Counted from the stretch's first letter, positions 42,540 through 51,682 are shown. The stretch is DNA of 64,000 nucleotides from Hymenobacter terrenus (GCF_000972495.1 NZ_LATM01000001.1:951241-1015240); one strand, 5' to 3'. Notes: a model not told the origin generated them from the sequence alone. Program-made: numbers and translations.

Positions 42540-45500
42540 TTAGCGCTGCCCTTGAGCCGTGGCCTGACCAGCTTCCAAAGCCCGCAAACGGGCTTCGAAG
42601 GACTGGACCGCTGCTTCGGCTTTCTCAGCCCGCTGCTCAGCCGAGGCGGCGCGAGCACCATTTTGCTGTAGAGCTACGTTCTCGGCTTTGAGCGCGCTAA
42701 TCTGAGCCTGCTGCTCTTGGATGGCTTTTACCAGGACGGGCACCATTTCAGCGTAGTTCACGCCCAAGGTCTGGTTGGCATCAGTGCCGACCGAAACAAC
42801 TTCGGGTACTACTTTCTGCAACTCCTGCGCGATAAAGCCGATTTTGTTGGTTTTGGTTGGCGTCTGCTTCCAGGCGTAGCGCACCGGACGCAAGGCCATT
42901 ACCGTACTCAAGCCGTAGCCCAAGCCCGTAACATTGGTTTTCAGGCGGGAGTCGGAGGTTTGGATGGTGCCGTTAACAGCATACACGGCTAACCAACGAG
43001 CGCCAGAGTTACCAATATTGTGAGCATTATCGCTAGCAGGCACTACGTCACCTTGTACATTCACACCAGCAGAATATAGATTAGCCCAACGCCGGCTCGA
43101 AAGACCTAAGTCCCCGCCGCCATCAAATTGTGGAATAACGTTACCATTAATTGTCAGGCGCTCATTTAAGGGAGAAGTTAAGCTAGTCAAGCCAATGCCA
43201 ACATTGTTACCGAAACGCGAGAACGCGCCCACAGATAAATTGGCCCCTGCACTCAGGTTTGCAGGAGCAATCACGCTACCGCCTCCAATGGAGATGTTAC
43301 TTCCAGCAGGACCTACGGTGAGAGTGCCTTGCAACGAACCCGAACCATCCAGGATGAATCCGCCGGCTTGAGCAGCCCCGGTAGTCCTATTTTCAACAAA
43401 GCCCTGTCCTGATGATGCTACCGTAGCAGTCGTGGATACCAAGTTGCCATTCGAGTCAACGCCTACCAGGCGGTTCGCCGCCACCGAGCCGTTGGCTAGG
43501 TTAACCACCCGGGCATTTTGAGTGGTGGTGAGCCCAGCTACGTTCAGCGAAGTACCTACCGTGGCCGAAGTACCCACCGTCAAGGCATTACCTAACGTAC
43601 CCGAACCATCAATATTGAAATTAGCTCCGCTCTGGACGGTCGTCTGGTTGTTGATGCCAGCGGCGGGCGCGGCTTGGGTGCTGAGGACACCAGCGGCATC
43701 GGCCACTACCAACCGCGAGCCGGTGCCGGCCAAATTGGCTAACGTAGTGGTTCCGGCTACGTTCAAAGTATTGCTAAGCGTAGTGGCGCCCGTCACGCCG
43801 AGCGTGCCACCCACCGTCGCATTGTTGGTCACACCCACCGAGTTTAGGGTGCTGGCCCCAGTTACTCCTAAAGTGGTGCCCACCGTCAGAGAAGTCCCTA
43901 CCGTACCCGAATTGTTCACGGCGAGCGTACCTACAGTGCCTGCGCCGCTGATGTTAAAATTGGCGCCGGCCTGCTGGGTGGTCTGGTTAAAAATACCTGC
44001 TGTCGGCAGCGGCTGCGCGCTCAGCAGACCGTTGTTGTCGGTTACCACTAGGCGCGAACCACCGCCAGCCAGATTGGCAAGCGTAGTGGCTCCGGTCACG
44101 CCGAGCGTACCGCCCACGGTAGCGTTATTGGTTACGCCTACCGAGTTGAGGGTGCTGGGCCCGCCTACGCTCAGGCTGGTGCCCACGGTGGCAGAAGTGC
44201 CCACGGCCAGCGAAGTGCCTACCTGGCCGGTACCGCCCACGTTGAAATTGGCACCGGTTTGCACGGTAGTTTGGTTGAGTACGGCATCAATAGCAGTCGG
44301 AATAGCCTGAGTGCTTAGGTCACCGTTGTTATCCGTCACGACCAGACGCGTACCACCACCACCTAGGTTAGTAATGCGGGTGGTACCACCAATAGTAGTA
44401 TTATTCGCCACATTCACCGAGTTCAAAGCAGCTAGGCCGCTGGTAGTCAAGGCCGACAGGCTCGTGTTCCCAAAGACATTCAGGGTGCTCGGTACGGTCG
44501 CAGTCCCGATAGTGGTATTGCGCAGCGTAGTATTTCCCGTCACGCCCAGGCCACCGGTTACGGCGGCACCACCAGCCAGCGTAGAGCCGCCAGCCACGTT
44601 GAGCGTACCGCCCAATCGGCCGTTGCCATCAATGTTGAAGCTGGCTCCTGCCTGTGGAGTTGTGGTATTGTTATTATTGATGGCATTAACCACCACCGCG
44701 GGCTGCACGCTCAAATTACCGGATGCGTCCGACACGACCGTGCCGGCTCCAAAGCTTGAGATACGGGCGCTGCCCAGCGTTGAAAGGCCGGTTACGCCCA
44801 AGTTGCCCCCTACCGTGGCACTGTTCGTCACGCTGGCCGAATTCAGCGTCGCGACACCACCCACGCTCAAGGCGTTGCTGATGTTGGCGCTACCAGCCAC
44901 GTCCAGCTTCTGGGTGGGGCTGAGCACGCCAATGCCGACATTGCCGCTGATGTAGGAATTACCCCGCACGTCGAGTGTTTGCTGGGGGCTGGTGGTGCCT
45001 ACACCCAGGCTGTTACCAATCAGGCCGGTACCGTTAATATTGAAATTGGCTATCTGCTGGGCGCTGGACGAGGTCAGGTTCTGCACAAAGTCGTTGAGGC
45101 CGCCGGGTAGAGTCTGGGTGAAAAGCACCCCGTTCGCGTCGGCAGTCACAATGCGGTTACCCCCGCCATTAATGGCCCCGCCCAAGTCCTCAATTCGTAC
45201 GCCGCCGCCCCGCACGTGCAAGCGTTGTGTGGGTGCAGAAACGCCAATGCCTACGTTAGCGGCATTACCCAGTGAGATGGCATTGCTCACGTCGACCACC
45301 GCGTTAGCTCCAATGGCCGTCGCATTGCTCAGGCCGTTTACGCTGGTATTAGCGTTTTGCCCAATAAAAGTGTTGCTCGTGCCCAACGTCTGGGCGCTGC
45401 CGGCTCCGATACCAATGGCGGTGTTGCCATCGCCGGAAGCAGCGTTGAGAGCTGCCGTGAAACCAATGAAGGTGTTACCGGTGCCACCGGCATTGCGCCC

Positions 45501-46223
45501 CGCATCGTCACCGATGAAGGTGTTGTTGTTGCCCGTATTATTGCCACTACCGGCCCGATAACCCAAGTAAGTATTTGATAGTCCTGAGCTAACGCTACTA
45601 CCGGCTTCCGTACCCACAAACGTGTTGCGCGTACCACTGCTGGTGTTTTGCCCGGCATTCACCCCTAATAAAGTGTTATTGGCGCCGGTGAGCGTGCCCG
45701 GAGTGGTTCCCAACCCAATAACCAGGCTACTGCTAGCTGGTATTCCTAAATTTAGGGCCCCATCCTGGCGCAGGCGCATCCGCTCAGTATTACCGACCCG
45801 GAAGGCCAAATCCTGGGCGTCGATGGTACCGAGGAAATTGTTGCTCGGGCTAGTGCCAGCGTTGCCAGTTGTACGCCAGAATTCCAGGCCTACCGGCGCG
45901 GCCGAAGTCACGAACCGCACCCAGAGAGGGCTCGCGCTGGTGTTAGAGTTGTAATAATACCCAACCCCAGTCGCTAGTGCCGCGTTACTATTGTACACCA
46001 GCAGCGACGGCGCGGGGTTCGGAACAGTTGTTGCGTCAGTGAGCGAACTCAGCGCTACCCGCGGAATGAGTAAGCCACGATTCGAACTGGTAATGTCGAG
46101 CGCGGCTGATGCGTTGGGACTGGTAGTTCCAATCCCAGTTTGGGCCTGAGTATTCGAAACTGCCGCAATCATTAGCAAGCCAGCAATTCCAAGCGGGAAA
46201 GGAAATGAGGAGACTTTTTTCAT
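42540..46223 (-). CDS. Repetitive surface fibre protein with endosialidase-type chaperone domain
   Basis: A 1227-residue protein. After the signal peptide (cleaved after NTQAQ or nearby) come head-like repeats of the YadA kind (GNNNTFIGDDAG, NTFIGFTAALNA), then at least six long repeat units each with a core like QTTVQSGANFNIDGSGTLG and TVGGTLGVTG, and finally an intramolecular chaperone domain (Peptidase_S74) with SDSRLKTNV, where self-cleavage before the Ser-Asp dipeptide is expected, and PVRYAWKQTP. The last 60 residues are an Ala/Glu-rich coiled coil. Such domains trimerise phage tail fibres. There is no T9SS sorting domain. Likely a trimeric adhesin-like fibre. Confidence 0.85.
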   Translation of the reverse strand: MKKVSSFPFPLGIAGLLMIAAVSNTQAQTGIGTTSPNASAALDITSSNRGLLIPRVALSSLTDATTVPNPAPSLLVYNSNAALATGVGYYYNSNTSASPLWVRFVTSAAPVGLEFWRTTGNAGTSPSNNFLGTIDAQDLAFRVGNTERMRLRQDGALNLGIPASSSLVIGLGTTPGTLTGANNTLLGVNAGQNTSSGTRNTFVGTEAGSSVSSGLSNTYLGYRAGSGNNTGNNNTFIGDDAGRNAGGTGNTFIGFTAALNAASGDGNTAIGIGAGSAQTLGTSNTFIGQNANTSVNGLSNATAIGANAVVDVSNAISLGNAANVGIGVSAPTQRLHVRGGGVRIEDLGGAINGGGNRIVTADANGVLFTQTLPGGLNDFVQNLTSSSAQQIANFNINGTGLIGNSLGVGTTSPQQTLDVRGNSYISGNVGIGVLSPTQKLDVAGSANISNALSVGGVATLNSASVTNSATVGGNLGVTGLSTLGSARISSFGAGTVVSDASGNLSVQPAVVVNAINNNNTTTPQAGASFNIDGNGRLGGTLNVAGGSTLAGGAAVTGGLGVTGNTTLRNTTIGTATVPSTLNVFGNTSLSALTTSGLAALNSVNVANNTTIGGTTRITNLGGGGTRLVVTDNNGDLSTQAIPTAIDAVLNQTTVQTGANFNVGGTGQVGTSLAVGTSATVGTSLSVGGPSTLNSVGVTNNATVGGTLGVTGATTLANLAGGGSRLVVTDNNGLLSAQPLPTAGIFNQTTQQAGANFNISGAGTVGTLAVNNSGTVGTSLTVGTTLGVTGASTLNSVGVTNNATVGGTLGVTGATTLSNTLNVAGTTTLANLAGTGSRLVVADAAGVLSTQAAPAAGINNQTTVQSGANFNIDGSGTLGNALTVGTSATVGTSLNVAGLTTTQNARVVNLANGSVAANRLVGVDSNGNLVSTTATVASSGQGFVENRTTGAAQAGGFILDGSGSLQGTLTVGPAGSNISIGGGSVIAPANLSAGANLSVGAFSRFGNNVGIGLTSLTSPLNERLTINGNVIPQFDGGGDLGLSSRRWANLYSAGVNVQGDVVPASDNAHNIGNSGARWLAVYAVNGTIQTSDSRLKTNVTGLGYGLSTVMALRPVRYAWKQTPTKTNKIGFIAQELQKVVPEVVSVGTDANQTLGVNYAEMVPVLVKAIQEQQAQISALKAENVALQQNGARAASAEQRAEKAEAAVQSFEARLRALEAGQATAQGQR

Positions 46224-46301
46224 GAAAAAAGGGATTGTATGAAGGAGAGGGAATTAAGGACTGATTAAAATCGTGAATAATTATCACTCAACAAAGTAAT
46301 A

Positions 46302-46413
46302 GGATAATTTCTAAATTGACTAGTAATACTTGTATTATCTTTTAACCTGGCCTTTATGCAGCATTCTCACGTAGTAATTTGGGACTGCGGATTCTCATTT
46401 TGAGAAATTATCC
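46302..46413. promoter_or_regulatory. Divergent regulatory region with 11-bp inverted repeat
   Basis: In the AT-rich gap between the fibre operon and the plus-strand hypothetical gene, GGATAATTTCT (46302-46312) and AGAAATTATCC (46403-46413) are perfect inverse copies about 90 nt apart; a small TCTCATTTTGAGA hairpin lies inside. Possible paired regulator sites; regulator unknown. Confidence 0.35.
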
Positions 46414-46436
46414 AGATTATTTAAGCTTAAACCCAT

Positions 46437-46994
46437 ATGCCCATCCCTACCCCTGAATTTAAAAAAGCCCTCAAGCGTCTTACCGAAACGGAGAAGGAAT
46501 CTTTGCTGCTTCGTGCCGTGCGCCGCGACGCCGAGCTGTATGAAACTTACCGCTTCGAGCTTCTGGCCGACGTAACCGTGGGTCAGATTCAGGAAGAAAC
46601 CGCTGACCGCATCCACGTGCTGTTCAACGTGGCCGTAACCGGACGCCTGCTCAATCGCAGTCTCGTGAAAGCTGTACGCGCCGGCGTGCAGGAAGCCGCC
46701 CGCGCCCGCCGCATCACCAAAAGCAAACAGCTTGAAATCGACTTGCTGCTCTACATTCTGCGCCAGTGCATTGACAACTACTCCGGCCAGTTCGACAGCG
46801 TGTACGACGGGTTCTTCAACGCTACGGCCCGGCTGGCGACTCGGGTCCCGGCCCTCGTACTCAAAAGCCTGCACGAAGACCTATGGGTAGAGTACAAGCC
46901 CGAATTAGATGAAATCCTGCGGGAACTACACAACCGCAGCAAAAGCCGCCTCCTCAAATTCGAGCTGCCTCGCATCTTCGCCCTGCCGGAGTAA
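46437..46994 (+). CDS. Conserved Bacteroidota protein of unknown function
   Basis: A 185-residue soluble protein, mostly helical: KKALKRLTETEKESLLLRAVRRD near the N-terminus and several amphipathic helices thereafter, ending RNSKSRLLKFELPRIFALPE-like. No signal peptide or membrane segment and no named domain recognised. Its stop lies within a strong terminator hairpin, so it is transcribed as a single gene. Confidence 0.65.
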   Translation: MPIPTPEFKKALKRLTETEKESLLLRAVRRDAELYETYRFELLADVTVGQIQEETADRIHVLFNVAVTGRLLNRSLVKAVRAGVQEAARARRITKSKQLEIDLLLYILRQCIDNYSGQFDSVYDGFFNATARLATRVPALVLKSLHEDLWVEYKPELDEILRELHNRSKSRLLKFELPRIFALPE

Positions 46995-47040
46995 TTTAGC
47001 AAAAAAGCCCGCCATACTTGGCGGGCTTTTTTGCTAAATT
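46993..47040. terminator. Strong 22-bp terminator hairpin
   Basis: A perfect 22-bp stem with a 4-nt loop (core AAAAAAGCCCGCCA and TGGCGGGCTTTTTT), starting inside the stop codon region of the hypothetical gene. The T-run lies on both strands, so it can also end transcripts arriving from the yceI side. Confidence 0.9.
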
Positions 47041-47105
47041 ACTTATGGCCTGAACTAAACCTCACCTAAACCCGTGGAATCGGTTAAATTCAAGCTGGGT
47101 TATGA

Positions 47106-47750
47106 TTAGGAATTTTTAGCGATAACGTTGAAAGTCAGATCAAAATTGTCGTTGATGGCTTTGTCACCAATGCTATCGAAGAACGTTTTCGAGCCATACT
47201 TCAGGCCGAATTTGGTGCGGTCGATGGTCACCTTGCCAGTGGCGGCGGCCACACCGTCTTTCACGCCCACTTTGGCCGGGAAACTGATGCGCTGCGTTAC
47301 ACCTTTGATGGTCATGTCGCCGGTGATGGTAGCGTTGTCAGCATCCTTAGCAGCACCTTTGATAGGGGTCACGCTCACGATTTTGAACGTAGCGGTCGGA
47401 TACGTAGCCACGCCGAAGAAGTCATCACCACTCATGTGACCCACAAATTTACCCTGCGACTCGGCATCCTTAATGTCGGTGGCTTTCATGCTCTTCATGT
47501 CGACGGTTACGGTGCCGCCCACGAGGGCATTACCTTTTACCAACAGTTCACCATCGGTGAAGTTCATGGTACCGTTATGGCCATGCGTCACGGCCTTGCC
47601 TTCCCAGCCCAAGGTGCTCAGTTGAGGCTGTAGCTTATAGGCTGGGGCGTTGGTGGCCATTTTGGCGCTGTTCATCTTTTGCGCCGAAGCAGCAGGGGCA
47701 GTGCCGATAACGGCAACAGCAAACAGGGCGGGCAACAGAAATTTTTTCAT
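47106..47750 (-). CDS. YceI family periplasmic protein
   Basis: A 214-residue protein with a signal peptide (cleavage after AAPAASAQ) and a YceI lipocalin-like barrel: STLGWEGKAVTHGHNGTMNF, GKFVGHMSGDDFFGVATYPT, and TIDRTKFGLKYGS. YceI proteins bind polyprenyl chains or amphiphiles and are induced by stress or base. It is 111 nt downstream of the MarR gene on the same strand, a frequent pairing in Bacteroidota. Confidence 0.9.
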   Translation of the reverse strand: MKKFLLPALFAVAVIGTAPAASAQKMNSAKMATNAPAYKLQPQLSTLGWEGKAVTHGHNGTMNFTDGELLVKGNALVGGTVTVDMKSMKATDIKDAESQGKFVGHMSGDDFFGVATYPTATFKIVSVTPIKGAAKDADNATITGDMTIKGVTQRISFPAKVGVKDGVAAATGKVTIDRTKFGLKYGSKTFFDSIGDKAINDNFDLTFNVIAKNS

Positions 47751-47861
47751 TATGAAAAAGAAATTTGGAAAAGTAAGCAGTAAAAAAGGTGAAAATTTAC
47801 GGACGGGCCGTAACGAAAAAGCATGCCAAAGACAAAGGCAATTATTTATTTAAAAAGTCAA

Positions 47862-48317
47862 TTACCCCGTCGTCCGAATCTTATCGAGTAAGGCATTGAG
47901 TTGATGTATTTCGGCTTCGCTAAGTTGGTTGATGCCACTGGAATCGAGAATATGGGACTCCTCAATGTGGTCGAGCAAATCCAGGCCAGCTTTCGTGATG
48001 CGGATGTCAACGGCCCGGCGGTTGGCGGGGCAAACGGTACGCGTTACAAGTTTTTTTTCCTCTAACCGGTCCACGATGCGCGAGGCATTACTGGTTTTAT
48101 CCAGCATCCGCTCGATGAGCAGGGCCACCGTGGCCGGCAGTGGATGCTGCCCGCGCAAGATGCGAAGAATGTTAAATTGCGGGAGCGTCAAGCCAAACGG
48201 TTTGAACATAGCGGCTTGGCGCAGTTGCAACCAGCCCGATGTATATATCAGGTTGATGTGAGCCTTCTGGTATTCGTCGCGAAAAATGGGCTGTTTGATT
48301 TCGTCTTCGATGCGCAT
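47862..48317 (-). CDS. MarR family transcriptional regulator
   Basis: A 151-residue regulator. The winged-helix core includes LPQFNILRILRG, LIERMLDKTSNASRIVDRLEEK (recognition helix) and VTRTVCPANRRAVDIRIT (wing). ATG 48317 was chosen because the extension back to 48380 is not conserved and carries a likely operator. It is upstream of yceI and probably controls it and itself. Confidence 0.88.
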   Translation of the reverse strand: MRIEDEIKQPIFRDEYQKAHINLIYTSGWLQLRQAAMFKPFGLTLPQFNILRILRGQHPLPATVALLIERMLDKTSNASRIVDRLEEKKLVTRTVCPANRRAVDIRITKAGLDLLDHIEESHILDSSGINQLSEAEIHQLNALLDKIRTTG

Positions 48318-48345
48318 GGTGGGCAATGGAATCGGGTGCAAATAT

Positions 48346-48357
48346 ATGTACGTACAT
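48346..48357. promoter_or_regulatory. 12-bp palindrome upstream of the marR gene
   Basis: ATGTACGTACAT is a perfect palindrome 28 nt upstream of the marR ATG, in the gap shared with the divergent exported-protein gene. It is a candidate site for MarR autoregulation. Confidence 0.4.
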
Positions 48358-48473
48358 TTAATGTCACAACATTGGTTCAATTTATTTTTTAAGTGAGACA
48401 GTCAATGGAATAGGTGTTTCACCTAAAAGCGGCAAAACACGTATCCCCGCAGATTAACCCACTGTTATTCGCT

Positions 48474-49040
48474 ATGCATCGCCTTTTTCTTCTCTTACTG
48501 GCAGTTAGCTATTTGGCTACCACTCCCTACAACGCGGCAGCCCAGGAGGGTGGCTACCCAACTCAGACTAGTCCCCGCACGCAATTCCTCTTCAAAGACG
48601 GCGAAGTAGTTCGCCGCGAAGGCAGCAAGATTACTCCGCTCACCCAGAATATAAAGCTGGTCAACGGCGTCAAAATCAACTATAAAAATGGCATTGTGGA
48701 AATGCCCGCCGACAAGGTCCATCCTCAAGGCAAAAAGCTAACTCTGCACGAGGGAGACTACGTGCGGGCCGATGGCGGCGTCGTGTTTGCCACGCCCGGT
48801 AGCGCGGCCGCCGCCCGCGGTGAGTCTGCCACTAATGCCAGCGGCAAGTACGAGCCGTACGTGCAGCGCGGCCCGGGCTTTGCCGACCCGGCTTTGCAGA
48901 TGTCCCTGCTCAATAAAAAAATCGAACTACTAACTCAAAAAATCAATCTGCTTAGCCAAGGCCGGACAACGATGCCCGACACCAAAGCTATTGATGACCA
49001 ACTCACCCAGCTCGACGCACAACTGACACCTAATAAATAA
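48474..49040 (+). CDS. Exported protein with DUF6799-like domain
   Basis: A 188-residue protein: signal peptide (hydrophobic LFLLLLAVSYLATTPYNAAAQ), then a small beta-rich domain FLFKDGEVVRREGSKITPL, NGVKINYKNGIVEMP, LTLHEGDYVRADGGVV, and a C-terminal part with heptad-like KKIELLTQKINLLSQG. The same domain pattern (PLxxxVxLxNGxxVxxxxG, MxEGDxxxxxG) appears in the gene at 50259. I recall it as DUF6799, with unknown function. ATG 48474 begins the signal peptide. Confidence 0.7.
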   Translation: MHRLFLLLLAVSYLATTPYNAAAQEGGYPTQTSPRTQFLFKDGEVVRREGSKITPLTQNIKLVNGVKINYKNGIVEMPADKVHPQGKKLTLHEGDYVRADGGVVFATPGSAAAARGESATNASGKYEPYVQRGPGFADPALQMSLLNKKIELLTQKINLLSQGRTTMPDTKAIDDQLTQLDAQLTPNK

Positions 49041-49049
49041 CCTCTGCAA

Positions 49050-50057
49050 TCAGCCTTGCAGGGAAAGCTGCCCCAACTCCTCCCCTACCAAGCCAAACGG
49101 CTCGTTGCTGACTATCAGGAAGCCGTCGAGGTCGTGCACGTCAGCTAGGGCACTGATTTGCAGCGCGGCCGCAATACCCAAGCTGGTTTCGACCATACAA
49201 CCTAACATGGGCAGCAAGCCATGGGCCCGGGTTTGCCGCAGCAGTTCAATGCCGCGCCGAAAGCCGCCCGCCTTCATCAGCTTCACGTTCACACCGTGAA
49301 ACTGCTGGGCAATGTCAGCAAAGTCCGCCGTATCGGTCACCGATTCATCGGCCAGGAGTGGCACCATACTGCGGGGGCGTAGATAGCGGTAGTCATCGGC
49401 CAGGCCAGCGGGCAAAGGTTGTTCCAGCAGACGCAAGTTGATGCCAGGCAGAGTCCGCACTTGCTCTAGAAACTGCAATAAGCTGTCGGCATCAGGCCAG
49501 GCCTCATTGCCATCCACCAAGAGAGCGTGGCCGGGCAGCGCGTGGGCTACTTCCCGCAGCAAATTGAGCCCTTCCGTTTGGTTTACTTTGATTTTGAGCA
49601 GTTGGAAGCGAGCCGCACCTTGCTCGCGCAGAAACCCGCCAATAGCTGCCGGCTCCATAATAGGTAGCGAAAACGCTGTGGGCACCGCCTGGGCAGGCGG
49701 GGGCACGCCCAGCCATTGCCACACCGGCTGCCCGGCCCGCGCAGCCAGCCATTGCACCAATGCAGCTTCCAGGGCAAAGCTTAGGGCATGCGCCACGGGC
49801 TGCGTGGCCAGCAGGGCGTCCAGATCGGCTAATGAGTAAATAGTTGCTAAACCTTTCATCTGCAACATCCCCAGCTGTTCTAACAGTAGCTCCGATGACT
49901 CACCATAGCGTACATTGGGAGCCGCCTCACCAGCGCCAGTGTGGCCTTGGCCGCTCACCCGCACGATAAGATTAGTTTTACTGATAGAGGCGTTACGAGA
50001 AATTTTCCACACGTAGCGCAAAGGCAGTTCGAGCGGTTGGATAGACCAGTGGAGCAT
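49050..50057 (-). CDS. Dipeptide epimerase (enolase superfamily)
   Basis: A 335-residue muconate-lactonizing-type enzyme. FQLLKIKVNQT gives the catalytic KxK pair, DGNEAW, LLEQPL and LLADESV the three metal ligands, and VNVKLMKAGG the second catalytic Lys; the late LGCMVETSLG fits the L-Ala-D/L-Glu (or other) dipeptide epimerase group. It may take part in recycling of murein peptides. ATG 50057 starts a normal N-terminus; the upstream frame adds a non-conserved segment. It lies between two exported DUF6799-like genes on the other strand. Confidence 0.85.
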   Translation of the reverse strand: MLHWSIQPLELPLRYVWKISRNASISKTNLIVRVSGQGHTGAGEAAPNVRYGESSELLLEQLGMLQMKGLATIYSLADLDALLATQPVAHALSFALEAALVQWLAARAGQPVWQWLGVPPPAQAVPTAFSLPIMEPAAIGGFLREQGAARFQLLKIKVNQTEGLNLLREVAHALPGHALLVDGNEAWPDADSLLQFLEQVRTLPGINLRLLEQPLPAGLADDYRYLRPRSMVPLLADESVTDTADFADIAQQFHGVNVKLMKAGGFRRGIELLRQTRAHGLLPMLGCMVETSLGIAAALQISALADVHDLDGFLIVSNEPFGLVGEELGQLSLQG

Positions 50058-50258
50058 AGGCAAGCGGCATCGCGGAGCGATTTTGAAGAGAAGAAACCAA
50101 AAGTAGTAGGCAACCGCTCGGCATAGTAAAAGGAGCAACTGAACCGGTTTTTTTGACAATTCACCTAGATAAAAGATTATAACTTCCCCAAAGAGCATTA
50201 TTCTATTACAATTCTTCATACTTTTGTACAAGCACAAAGTCCATAACTATCTCAACTT

Positions 50259-51524
50259 ATGAAAAACACTTTACTCGGCTTTTCTCTATTTTGCTTGCTA
50301 TCGGCTGGTTGCCCTCCCAGCGCATTGGCTCAGTCCAATCCTTCCGAATCCAGCGGCTACTTACCTTGGTTTACAGTGCAAAACCACACTGTGATGGTGC
50401 AAAATGGTACTAAAACAAAGCCTTTGGGTAAAGATGTCACCTTGCCTAGTGGTATTCGGGTGGAGTATCGTACGCAGGCCGTCGTGCTCGCTAATGGCAC
50501 CCGCGTGACGATGCAGGAAGGTGACATGCTGAGCCTGAATGGTGAGTTTATTCGCCACAAGGGCGAAGATGCGAGCCAGCCAGTTGCCTCAACGTCAACA
50601 ATTATAACCGCCCCAGAAGTAATAACGCCAGCACCTGCCCCAACGGTTGCGCCAGCCGTTACCATGGCAGTGGCGCCAACAGTGGCACCGGCTGCGGCGA
50701 AAGCACCAGCGCCACGAGCTACTTTCTCTTATCAGCCCACAGCACCAGTCAATGGCAAACTGCGGGGTGTGGTAGAACTCGGGGCAAGCGGCTTTAATAT
50801 GTTCATCATTCGTATAGATGAAAAGCGCAATTGGAAGCTCGAAAAATCAGAGTTTGGTAATAGCTTGGTCATAGAAAACATGGCTACTGAAGCCGATATC
50901 CGCAATGGCTTGAAAGCTTACATCGGTAAGATGCTAGATTTTGGCGTGGGAGGGCGCGACATTCACTTTGTGGTTAGTTCTGGCGCAGTTGCAGCGGAAG
51001 GAACCAAGAAAATCGTGAAAGGCCTGGAGTCGTTTAAATATGTAGTAACTACCGTTACTCCAGAGCTTGAGGGGGCTTTAGGCCTGCGGGCAGCGTTGCC
51101 CGCCAGCTTTTCCGACAACTCTTTCCTGGTTGACATGGGCTCAGGCAACACCAAAGTTGCCTGGATGGATAAAGGGCAGACTCACGTAGTGAGTACCTTC
51201 GGCTCCAAGTACTTTGAGCAAAATACCGACCCGAGGTCGGTCGCGACCGACGTTAAGGCGAAGGCGGAGCAAGTACCGGCTAAGCTGCGCGGCACCTGCT
51301 TCATCATCGGTGGAGTACCCTATGAGTTGGCGAAGGCCGTACGGCAGGGTCAGGAGCCTTACACCGTCTTGAGCGCCGCCGATGCTTACCCACAATTGAC
51401 GGGTGCTAAAGTCAAAGCTGGTCTAACTATCTACCAAGCCATAGCTGCAGCCACGGGCTGCCAGCAATTTGTGTTTGGCTATGATACCAACTTCACTATT
51501 GGTTACTTGCTGTCGCTGCCATAG
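50259..51524 (+). CDS. Exported DUF6799-like plus ASKHA (Ppx/GppA-like) fusion protein
   Basis: A 421-residue protein with an N-terminal export signal (1-25; LSAGC with Cys18 could be a lipobox, or cleavage after ALA), a DUF6799-like domain (about 40-100), an Ala/Pro/Val-rich linker (119-155), and a C-terminal part (165-421) of ASKHA type: VVELGASGFNMFIIRI (172-187, phosphate-1-like), FLVDMGSGNTKVAW (289-302, phosphate-2-like) and FIIGGVPYEL (adenosine-like). Ppx/GppA and similar hydrolases have this plan but are cytosolic. Exported ASKHA proteins are rare outside apyrases. A terminator follows. Confidence 0.75.
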   Translation: MKNTLLGFSLFCLLSAGCPPSALAQSNPSESSGYLPWFTVQNHTVMVQNGTKTKPLGKDVTLPSGIRVEYRTQAVVLANGTRVTMQEGDMLSLNGEFIRHKGEDASQPVASTSTIITAPEVITPAPAPTVAPAVTMAVAPTVAPAAAKAPAPRATFSYQPTAPVNGKLRGVVELGASGFNMFIIRIDEKRNWKLEKSEFGNSLVIENMATEADIRNGLKAYIGKMLDFGVGGRDIHFVVSSGAVAAEGTKKIVKGLESFKYVVTTVTPELEGALGLRAALPASFSDNSFLVDMGSGNTKVAWMDKGQTHVVSTFGSKYFEQNTDPRSVATDVKAKAEQVPAKLRGTCFIIGGVPYELAKAVRQGQEPYTVLSAADAYPQLTGAKVKAGLTIYQAIAAATGCQQFVFGYDTNFTIGYLLSLP

Positions 51525-51546
51525 CATCCCGTAAATACTGCCATCC

Positions 51547-51582
51547 AAAAACGCCCTATGCTCACGTGCATGGGGCGTTTTT
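51547..51582 (+). terminator. Terminator of the ASKHA-fusion gene
   Basis: AAAAACGCCC and GGGCGTTTTT, with a mostly paired inner stem, 23 nt after the stop of the fusion gene and followed by a T-rich stretch. Confidence 0.8.
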
Positions 51583-51682
51583 AATTTTCTAGTTTCGCCA
51601 ATGTATAGATGGCTGGGGTTAGTGCGCGGATAATGCCGTTCTTTAGGCCTTCATTCCCCCCTTGCGGCCTTTTTTACTTTTT

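Noticed and set aside
43522..45561. Plus-strand open frames across the fibre gene
   Set aside because: Low-complexity Val/Pro/Thr translations that simply mirror the repeat units of the minus-strand gene.
42540..46223. Repeats taken as a possible CRISPR-like or tandem DNA array
   Set aside because: Unit lengths are irregular (about 270-410 nt), the copies diverge at the nucleotide level and stay in frame; they are protein repeats.
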